This document shows, piece by piece, positions 33,473 through 39,129 of a DNA stretch of 39,129 nt. Position 1 is the stretch's first letter; the number at the start of each line of letters is the position of its first letter. The translations under genes and the position numbers were made by a program. A model generated the notes under the pieces. The model worked only from the letters and a program-made list of their open reading frames with translations. It made no database searches and had not been told where the DNA came from. This DNA is from Bacteroidota bacterium (GTDB lineage: Bacteria > Bacteroidota > Bacteroidia > CAIKAF01), in contig JAEZEQ010000036.1 of NCBI GenBank assembly GCA_023432985.1, positions 1 through 39,129 of the forward strand, given 5' to 3'.

Positions 33473-33898
33473 ATGTTAAGACGTTCCACATACATTTTCT
33501 TATTCCTATCCATTTCTCTTTTCTCATTTTCTTGTAAGGATAATCTCCAAAATCCCATTCCTAACGTTCCCATAAACCGCTCTTTTAATATTGGTTCACC
33601 CGAAAATGCATCTCTAAATGCCGTTGGTGGGTATATTATCGTGCCGGAAGAGGGATATGGCGGACTCATACTTGTGCGAGCCACTTATGAAGACATGTAC
33701 GCATTCGACATGCAATGCACACACGACCCCTACGATATTGCCGGAAGGACGGTTGAAAATGGCGTTTTTCTAACATGTAATATTTGTCAAAGCGAATTTA
33801 TTACCATAAGCGGACAAGTGAGCAAAGGTCCGGCCAGCATTCCCCTTAAGCCTTATAGCACAAGCTTCAACGGGCAAATTGTTTATGTTAATAATTAA
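33473..33898 (+). CDS. Rieske-like lipoprotein with altered cluster ligands
   Basis: 141 aa. Lipoprotein signal with Cys21 (FSFSC). The second half has the Rieske layout: YAFDMQCTHDP (C82, H84), a short loop, then TCNICQSEFITISGQVSKGPA (C102, C105), a Gly/Pro loop and the terminal strand NGQIVYVN. Standard Rieske [2Fe-2S] proteins use C-x-H ... C-x2-H; here the second His position is C105, giving 3 Cys and 1 His. Such ligands could still hold a [2Fe-2S] cluster, as in 3Cys:1His proteins, or a metal ion, or the site may be degenerate. It ends overlapping the converging S41 protease by 11 bases. No partner oxidoreductase is nearby. Confidence 0.75.
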   Translation: MLRRSTYIFLFLSISLFSFSCKDNLQNPIPNVPINRSFNIGSPENASLNAVGGYIIVPEEGYGGLILVRATYEDMYAFDMQCTHDPYDIAGRTVENGVFLTCNICQSEFITISGQVSKGPASIPLKPYSTSFNGQIVYVNN

Positions 33899-35444
33899 GG
33901 TTATAATTTTCCAATGCCTTTAAGGCCTCTTGTATATCCTTATCTGATTGCAATATATATTTGGTAATGCCGGATTTATGATCCAAATTCCGAGCCATTA
34001 ATCGCTTGGTCTGAAGTATTATAAATTGTTTTTCACTTGCGTTGTATTTCTGCGCTTCGCCCTGCTTCTGTGCAATGGCAGCTAAAATTTGTGCATCCAA
34101 ATCGGTCGGTATTTTCTCAACATTTCGATTATTATCGGCTAAATCAAACGCCACTTCATATAATATTCCGGTTTGCCAGAGCCCAAATATGGCATCGGTG
34201 ATTTCTGAGGTATCGGTTTCTACTTTGTGGTCGGGCTGAATTCCTCCCGCCTCAAATACTTCTCTGCCCCCTTTTGTGAAAAAAGACTCCGATTTTGTCG
34301 GCACACTATCGCTATGCATTCCGCTTAATCCTTGTTGATAATAACTCCATTTATCCATACTGTAAGGCCTTTGTATGGAACGACCGCTGGGGGTATAATA
34401 ACGTGCTATGGTGAGTCGTATGGCTGAAGCATCCGGCAATTTCAATACCTCCTGAACCAAGCCCTTCCCAAATGAAGTCCTCCCTACGATTAATCCTCTA
34501 TCATGATCCTGTATAGCACCGGCCAAGACTTCACTGGCACTGGCCGAACTCTCATCTATAAGTATGATTAATTTTCCTTTCTCGAATAATCCGCCCCGAT
34601 TCGCCATATAATCTGTCCGCTTGCGATGCGCACCCTGTGTATAGGTAATTACACCCGAATCCAGGAATTCATCTGCCATTTTCGTAGCTTCATTTAAATA
34701 TCCTCCCCCATTTCCACGTAGGTCGACAATCAAATTTTGCATACCCATTTTTTTCAAATCTTTCAAGGCTTTGGCAAAATCTCTATGCGTATTTTCAATA
34801 AAACGGCTGACCTGAATTATCCCCGTTTCCTTATTCAACATAATAGCATTTTCTACACTATAAACCGGAATGGCTCCGCGAGTAAGCACAAAATCTATCT
34901 CTTTTTTCAACCTTGGCCTGTAGACACGCAAAGCTACTTTACTACCCTTTTCACCGCGTAACTTGGATACCACATCGCTGTTTTTTATCCCGATTCCTGC
35001 AATGCTTTCACCTTCCACATCCACAATCCGATCTCCATCCTGCATGCCTACCTTTGATGCCGGCCCCCCCGACAATACATGCACCACCACCACTGTATCG
35101 CGCACTATATTAAACTCTACTCCGATCCCGTCGAATTTCCCTTCCATTTCGGAATTGAAACTATCGTAATCCACAGGCGGCATATATACCGAATGCGGAT
35201 CAAGCTGCGCCAACAAGTTCACTATAGCCATTTCGGTCAACGAATCCGTATCCAACGTATCTACATACTCTTTGCCTACCATACGCAATACCTGATCTAT
35301 TTTGGATCCCGATTGCATAAATAAACCCTTCTGAAATGAGCTAGTCTGACCCAATCTGTAATGACGGCCAATAAAGACCCCTACCAATACGGCTGCCGTT
35401 ACCAACAAAACGACGCGTATACTGTTTTTGGAATTCTGTATCAT
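33888..35444 (-). CDS. S41 family C-terminal processing peptidase
   Basis: 518 aa. N-terminal membrane anchor or uncleaved signal (about 9-26). PDZ domain at about 100-185 (DGIGVEFNI, GGPASKVGMQDGDRI). The S41 catalytic core has the DESSASASE motif (298-305, nucleophile Ser within it) and Lys327 in GRTSFGKG, giving the Ser-Lys dyad of tail-specific proteases (CtpA/Prc). After about 400 there is a helical C-terminal extension usual in Bacteroidota homologues. It trims C-termini of periplasmic proteins. The promoter lies at 35453-35483, leaving only a few bases of leader. It overlaps the converging Rieske-like gene by 11 bases. Confidence 0.93.
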   Translation of the reverse strand: MIQNSKNSIRVVLLVTAAVLVGVFIGRHYRLGQTSSFQKGLFMQSGSKIDQVLRMVGKEYVDTLDTDSLTEMAIVNLLAQLDPHSVYMPPVDYDSFNSEMEGKFDGIGVEFNIVRDTVVVVHVLSGGPASKVGMQDGDRIVDVEGESIAGIGIKNSDVVSKLRGEKGSKVALRVYRPRLKKEIDFVLTRGAIPVYSVENAIMLNKETGIIQVSRFIENTHRDFAKALKDLKKMGMQNLIVDLRGNGGGYLNEATKMADEFLDSGVITYTQGAHRKRTDYMANRGGLFEKGKLIILIDESSASASEVLAGAIQDHDRGLIVGRTSFGKGLVQEVLKLPDASAIRLTIARYYTPSGRSIQRPYSMDKWSYYQQGLSGMHSDSVPTKSESFFTKGGREVFEAGGIQPDHKVETDTSEITDAIFGLWQTGILYEVAFDLADNNRNVEKIPTDLDAQILAAIAQKQGEAQKYNASEKQFIILQTKRLMARNLDHKSGITKYILQSDKDIQEALKALENYNLNY

Positions 35445-35452
35445 AGATTATG

Positions 35453-35483
35453 CAAACCTACACTTTTGATTTTATACTTTAAA
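35453..35483 (-). promoter_or_regulatory. Promoter of the S41 peptidase gene
   Basis: Minus strand TTTA (35483-35480, one mismatch), 19 bases, TAGGTTTG (35460-35453, exact). Predicted start near 35449, about 5 bases before the ATG. Confidence 0.65.
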
Positions 35484-35499
35484 CGCTTTAACGTAGATT

Positions 35500-36516
35500 T
35501 TAAATTGCCCTGTCTCTCCTTATGGCCTCTCTTAGCTTATGCTTCCAATTTCCCTTTTGCTCTATGCATAAACCCCATTTCTTTTGTGCCAAATATTTTC
35601 CCAAATATTCCTGTTCTCCCTGACCGGGGGTTGGAATCCATATCACATTTTCTATAGCGGCCATTTTTAAATCCATAATGCTGCTATACCCACTGCGCAC
35701 GAGTACCATTGCCGAAGACGCTAAGGCTTTCCGCATCTCTTCCCCATCTGCTAAATCAATGATTTGAAGTCTACCCGATGAGAAAATTTTCCCATTTTCT
35801 TTTCCCCGAATCAACACCATATCCAGCTCGGGTAGTTCTGTGCTTATTTCTATAAAGGCCTCCTCAAGTATGCTGCGTTGCGGCTCGGGACCCGAACATA
35901 TACAAAGAATTGTATTGCCCTCTCCCCTTTCTAAATTGGTAAGCCTCGATAAAGGCTCCACATATACGCATTTCTCTTCCATGCTCCGAGGAACCAGGCT
36001 CAAATCCCCCGCAAGGGCTTTTGTTCTATCGGCATAATCGGGAATTAAAATGCGATCAAATTTTCGCATAAAGCGCCTATGCATATAATTTATGAAGATA
36101 TCGAGCATGGGCATGCCACTTTGCATCTGCAATTGATGGGTCATATAGGCCGAAGGAATCCCTTTGCAAAAGGCCCCTAATCGGCCATCGCTTATTATTT
36201 CTTCTATGCCGAATTTCCCGGATTGCTCTCTCACCCATGCCTGCTCTCTTTTATAATAGGAGCTATGCATCATCGATTTCCACAACAACAGAACACGTGT
36301 ACTCCATAATGTATTTCCGTATTTTATATTGTAGGAGGGCATTTCTAATATTTGCAGCTCGGGAAAAACTTTTTCCAAATAGCGCTTAGCCACCCCGTCT
36401 GAGGCAAGGATTACTTCATTTTCTTGCAATAATTGCCTAATATATACCTCACTTCGCGTGGCATGTCCAAGCCCCCAATTCAACACACAGTAGAGTATTT
36501 TTTTACCTGAAGTCAT
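35500..36516 (-). CDS. MurG-like (GT28/GT-B) glycosyltransferase family protein
   Basis: 338 aa, no signal peptide. The N-terminus KKILYCVLNWGLGHATRS resembles the Gly-rich loop and GHxxR motif of GT-B enzymes such as MurG and MGDG synthase. The C-terminal half has a nucleotide-sugar-like pocket: GPEPQR, RGKENG, and VLVRSGYSSIMDLKMAAIENVIWIPTPGQGEQEYLGKYL, close to the MurG ...GxxTxxE...PxxxxQ... pattern. Bacteroidota carry many such orphan proteins annotated as glycosyltransferase. Donor and acceptor are unknown. Upstream spacing to the divergent SDR gene is 31 bases; the S41 gene follows 55 bases downstream with its own promoter. Confidence 0.8.
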   Translation of the reverse strand: MTSGKKILYCVLNWGLGHATRSEVYIRQLLQENEVILASDGVAKRYLEKVFPELQILEMPSYNIKYGNTLWSTRVLLLWKSMMHSSYYKREQAWVREQSGKFGIEEIISDGRLGAFCKGIPSAYMTHQLQMQSGMPMLDIFINYMHRRFMRKFDRILIPDYADRTKALAGDLSLVPRSMEEKCVYVEPLSRLTNLERGEGNTILCICSGPEPQRSILEEAFIEISTELPELDMVLIRGKENGKIFSSGRLQIIDLADGEEMRKALASSAMVLVRSGYSSIMDLKMAAIENVIWIPTPGQGEQEYLGKYLAQKKWGLCIEQKGNWKHKLREAIRRDRAI

Positions 36517-36535
36517 TTGGCAAGCAAAATACTAA

Positions 36536-36543
36536 TAAATTTG
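36536..36543 (+). promoter_or_regulatory. -7 box abutting the SDR start codon
   Basis: TAAATTTG, an exact -7 match, ends 4 bases before the ATG at 36548. A TTTG occurs upstream but at only 16 bases spacing. Confidence 0.5.
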
Positions 36544-36547
36544 CAGC

Positions 36548-37240
36548 ATGTATGCATTAATTACCGGAGCAACGGAAGGTATAGGTTGGGCATGTGCTCA
36601 AAAACTGGCAGAAGAAGGATACAGCCTGATTCTGGCCGCAAGAAATGAAGAAAAATTGCTGCGCAGAGCAGACGAATTGATTGGGATTAATCCCGAAATT
36701 GACGTGTATGTGCATGCGGGTAATTTAACGGATCACGCCAAAGTGGTCGAACTCGCAACTTTAATTAGTATTGAAAATATTGACCTGCATGTTTTGGTAA
36801 ATAATGTGGGAAATTATAGCGAAGATTCTGTTTTGGATGAACATAATCAACTCTATAAATCTCTGCAGATTAATCTGATTACTCCGGTTAGTCTCACCGC
36901 TCTGCTGTGGAAAGATTTGGCTGCAACGAAAGGACATATATTTAATATCGGGTCTATTATGAGCCGCGAAATACGTCCCGAAGCAGCTTCTTATACCATG
37001 GCCAAACACGCATTGAGAGCGTGGAATAAAATGTTGGCGATGGAATTGAAACCTAAGGGCGTAAAAGTTACCGGCATTTATCCGGCAAGCGTTTATACCA
37101 AATCATGGGAAAATTCGGGTATTGATTCGGGATTATTAATCGACCCGGAAGATATAGCACGATGTATTTCTGCCGCATTAAAATCAGGCCGTCAAGCCAA
37201 TCAAACCGAAATTTTCATCGAAACCATGTCCGGTTTCTAA
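36548..37240 (+). CDS. Short-chain dehydrogenase/reductase
   Basis: 230 aa, classical SDR: cofactor motif TGATEGIG (6-13), ARNEEKL giving an NADP-type preference (Arg after the second strand), NNVG (85-88), and the catalytic Ser136, Tyr149 and Lys153 (IGSIMSREIRPEAASYTMAK). The C-terminal PASVYTKSW segment orders the substrate pocket. The substrate is unknown; SDRs of this size often reduce ketones or keto-acyl groups. It starts 4 bases after a -7 box and precedes trmB by 11 bases, which suggests co-transcription. Confidence 0.92.
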   Translation: MYALITGATEGIGWACAQKLAEEGYSLILAARNEEKLLRRADELIGINPEIDVYVHAGNLTDHAKVVELATLISIENIDLHVLVNNVGNYSEDSVLDEHNQLYKSLQINLITPVSLTALLWKDLAATKGHIFNIGSIMSREIRPEAASYTMAKHALRAWNKMLAMELKPKGVKVTGIYPASVYTKSWENSGIDSGLLIDPEDIARCISAALKSGRQANQTEIFIETMSGF

Positions 37241-37251
37241 TCTTCTTTTAT

Positions 37252-37926
37252 ATGGGTAAAAATAAATTGTTCCGCTTCCAACAAAATGAAATATTCGAAA
37301 ATGTATATCAACCCCATTATCTCGATATAAAAGAAAATGGATTCCCCCTTAAGGGCAATTGGCGCCAAAAGCATTTCCACAACGACAATCCCATTACGCT
37401 CGAACTGGGATGCGGAAAAGGCGAATACACACTCGAAATGGCCAGAAGAAATCCGCATAGAAATTTTATAGGCATCGATGTAAAAGGAGCCCGTTTTTGG
37501 AGAGGTGCCAAAACAGCCCTCGAAGAAAAATTACCCAATGTGGCTTTCTTGCGTATACGCATCGATCAAATTCCCAATTTCTTCGCACCCGAAGATATGG
37601 TGAATGAAATATGGATTACTTTCCCCGACCCGCAACCCAGGGAAAGTAAAGTTAAAAAGAGATTATCCGGACTTCAAATGGTAAATCGATACAAACAATT
37701 TCTACACCCCGAAGGCAGCATCAATCTGAAAACAGACGACGATATGTTCTACGCCTTTACGCTCGAAACCATTGAAGAAAACAAATGGCAATTGCTCGAT
37801 TCCTGCCCCGATGTTTACGCTATGAAAAAGGAAGGCGATATACTTAGGGATGTGCAAACCTTTTACGAACAAATGTGGCTCGAAATGGGCAAGAAGATTA
37901 AGTATGTAAAATTCAGACCTTTTTAA
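37252..37926 (+). CDS. trmB: tRNA (guanosine(46)-N7)-methyltransferase
   Basis: 224 aa from the ATG at 37252; the frame extends back to 37162 inside the SDR gene, but the family starts just before KLFRFQQNE. SAM-binding motif I ELGCGKGEYTLEMA (51-64), the FIGIDVKGAR strand (72-81) and the family signature WITFPDPQPRESKVKKRL (121-138), where Asp and Arg position G46 of tRNA. It methylates N7 of G46 in the variable loop. It follows the SDR gene by 11 bases and converges on the ltaE-like gene with a 4-base overlap (37923-37926). Confidence 0.95.
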   Translation: MGKNKLFRFQQNEIFENVYQPHYLDIKENGFPLKGNWRQKHFHNDNPITLELGCGKGEYTLEMARRNPHRNFIGIDVKGARFWRGAKTALEEKLPNVAFLRIRIDQIPNFFAPEDMVNEIWITFPDPQPRESKVKKRLSGLQMVNRYKQFLHPEGSINLKTDDDMFYAFTLETIEENKWQLLDSCPDVYAMKKEGDILRDVQTFYEQMWLEMGKKIKYVKFRPF

Positions 37927-38960
37927 GCCAATTTCTCTTTCAAAAAGGCTACAAAACGAAGTACATCTTCTTCTTTGGTGTCCCAACTGCACATAAAACG
38001 AGCTATATTCTCATTTTCATCGAAGATATAAAAGAAATATTCCTCCTGTAATTGGGGCGTAATTTCCCTCGGGACCTTACAAAACACGCTATTGGCATCC
38101 ACCGAATGTACTATTTGCAGAGCCGGAATATCTTTCAGTCCCTCCGCCATCAATTGAGCCATGGCATTGGCATGTTGCGCATTTTTCAGCCATAAATCAT
38201 CGCTCAATAATGCAATAAATTGTGCCGATATATATCGCATTTTACTGGCCAATTGCATGGATTGTTTGCGAATAAAACGGGCATATACTGCCGGATCGGG
38301 GTTAATAAACACCACCGCCTCGCCGTACATCATGCCATTTTTCGTACCCCCAAAGCTCAGTATATCTACCCCGGTTTTCACCAACATATCTTTAAAACTC
38401 ATATTCAATGAAGCGGCCGCATTGGCAATTCGTGCGCCGTCTACATGCACCAGCATATTGTTTCCATGGGCATACTGACAAATGGCTTCAATCTGATCGG
38501 CAGTATATACGGTTCCAAACTCACTGCATTGGGTAATGGAAATAACCGATTGCTGACTTTGATGCTGATCGCCTTGCTCCCTGAAATAGGGCTGTATGAG
38601 AGGAACCGACAATTTAGCATCAGCGCAGTAAATATCGACCAGCTTACATCCGGTAAATTTCTCGGGCGCTCCGCATTCGTCTTCGTTTATATGGGCGGCA
38701 TGCGAACAAATGATGCTCTGGAAGGATCGTGTCATGCTTTGCAAGGCCACAACATTAGCACCTGTTCCATTGAACACAAAAAACACCTTTGCCTGATCTC
38801 CGAATTCCCGTGCAAATAAAGCTTCGGCCTCTTTGCTAAAAGGGTCATCGCCATAGCCTTTCACATGGCCGTAATTCACACGCTCCATGGCTTTTAAAAT
38901 TTCGGGATGTACGCCCGCATTATTGTCCGATGCAAAGGATGCTTTTAATGTATAGTGCAT
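37923..38960 (-). CDS. ltaE: Low-specificity threonine aldolase family protein
   Basis: 345 aa, fold-type I PLP enzyme of the beta-eliminating lyase (Beta_elim_lyase) group. SDNNAGVHPE at the start, the GTGANVVAL helix (65-73), the His stacking on PLP at SHAAHINEDE (86-95), VHVDGARIANA (171-181) and PLP Lys207 in LSFGGTKNG. It cleaves L-threonine or L-allo-threonine to glycine and acetaldehyde; members with other specificity exist. Its 4-base tail overlaps trmB. Upstream, divergent, is a methyltransferase gene. Confidence 0.9.
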   Translation of the reverse strand: MHYTLKASFASDNNAGVHPEILKAMERVNYGHVKGYGDDPFSKEAEALFAREFGDQAKVFFVFNGTGANVVALQSMTRSFQSIICSHAAHINEDECGAPEKFTGCKLVDIYCADAKLSVPLIQPYFREQGDQHQSQQSVISITQCSEFGTVYTADQIEAICQYAHGNNMLVHVDGARIANAAASLNMSFKDMLVKTGVDILSFGGTKNGMMYGEAVVFINPDPAVYARFIRKQSMQLASKMRYISAQFIALLSDDLWLKNAQHANAMAQLMAEGLKDIPALQIVHSVDANSVFCKVPREITPQLQEEYFFYIFDENENIARFMCSWDTKEEDVLRFVAFLKEKLA

Positions 38961-39000
38961 ATGTGTAGATTAATCGAACAATTATACGCATTTTTGCGGC

Positions 39001-39129
39001 ATGATTATTCCCGAAAATTGGTTCGAAGATTGGTTCAATACTAGTTATTACCACCTCTTATACGCCCACCGCAGCGATGTGGAAGCCCAAGTTTTTATGG
39101 ATGCAGTCTGCACTTTTCTGAATCTGAAA
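39001..39129 (+). CDS. SAM-dependent methyltransferase (N-terminal fragment)
   Basis: Only the first 43 codons are in the window. The sequence MIIPENWFEDWFNTSYYHLL and the following YAHRSDVEAQVFMDAV match the start of a Bacteroidota class I methyltransferase group with a W-F-x-S/T-x-Y-Y-H-x-L-Y opening. The SAM-binding motifs would lie beyond the edge. A -7-like box with one mismatch (CATTTTTG, 38989-38996) ends 4 bases before the ATG. Called on the N-terminus only. Confidence 0.6.
   Translation, partial: MIIPENWFEDWFNTSYYHLLYAHRSDVEAQVFMDAVCTFLNLK

Noticed and set aside
1..39129. Possible CRISPR array, insertion sequence, prophage or toxin-antitoxin pair
   Set aside because: No regularly spaced repeats, transposase, integrase, phage structural gene or paired small toxin genes were seen.

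Overview
The window is a stretch of chromosome from a member of the Bacteroidota. Five independent lines support this. Many genes are preceded by the phylum's housekeeping promoter (TTTG, 19-21 bases, TAnnTTTG) and almost none by a Shine-Dalgarno sequence. Several proteins carry type IX secretion (T9SS) C-terminal sorting domains. There is a PorV/PorQ-family barrel and a CarboxypepD_reg/TonB-dependent receptor. Signal-peptidase I substrates mostly have Gln at +1, and a Porphyromonas-type glutaminyl cyclase is encoded. Several small families (DUF5522, a DUF6787-like protein) are typical of the phylum. The class is less certain; Chitinophagia, Sphingobacteriia or Saprospiria all fit. I see no prophage, insertion sequence, CRISPR array or plasmid module. 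Coding density is high and gene order is of housekeeping type.

Layout. 1-2787 (minus): the end of an LpxH-like UDP-2,3-diacylglucosamine hydrolase (runs off the left edge), a small membrane protein and lysS. 2969-4885 (plus): a secreted PNGase F-like protein with a T9SS tag, followed by a tRNA with CAU anticodon and a terminator. 5215-6975 (plus): lysA and a small membrane-anchored protein. 6972-8497 (minus): meaB and a thioredoxin-like protein. 8521-11483 (plus): a tight four-gene operon of MbnP-like lipoprotein, two successive diheme MauG/CcpA-type peroxidases and a Cys-rich DUF5522 miniprotein. 11539-12134: a decaying MORN-repeat gene. 12169-13041 (minus): a patatin. 13209-15189 (plus): a four-helix cytochrome b-like protein, a lipoprotein cytochrome c and hflX. 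15271-22038 (minus): an unknown secreted protein, glutaminyl cyclase, cysS, a T9SS esterase, sufS and a GT2 glycosyltransferase. 22091-22651 (plus): ruvC. 22653-32769 (minus): a HIT protein, greA, and a 9-kb operon of TonB-dependent receptor, giant secreted protein and PorV-like barrel. 33072-38960: a small basic secreted protein, a Rieske-like lipoprotein, an S41 protease, a glycosyltransferase, an SDR oxidoreductase, trmB and an ltaE-like aldolase. 39001-end: the start of a methyltransferase gene.

How the genes work together. Three themes stand out. (1) Envelope and secretion: T9SS cargo, PorV-like protein, TonB receptor, glutaminyl cyclase and the +1 Gln substrates it would cap. (2) Periplasmic copper/heme redox: MbnP plus MauG-like enzymes, and the cytochrome b/c pair. 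(3) Translation and DNA upkeep: lysS, cysS, tRNA, trmB, hflX, greA, ruvC, sufS. The most promising accessory module is the MbnP/double-peroxidase/DUF5522 operon. Other points worth a second look are a Rieske-like protein whose second His ligand is Cys, several promoters so close to the start codon that the mRNAs should be leaderless, and a hairpin that appears to end one transcript and begin the next. All functions are read from sequence alone; no database search was run.
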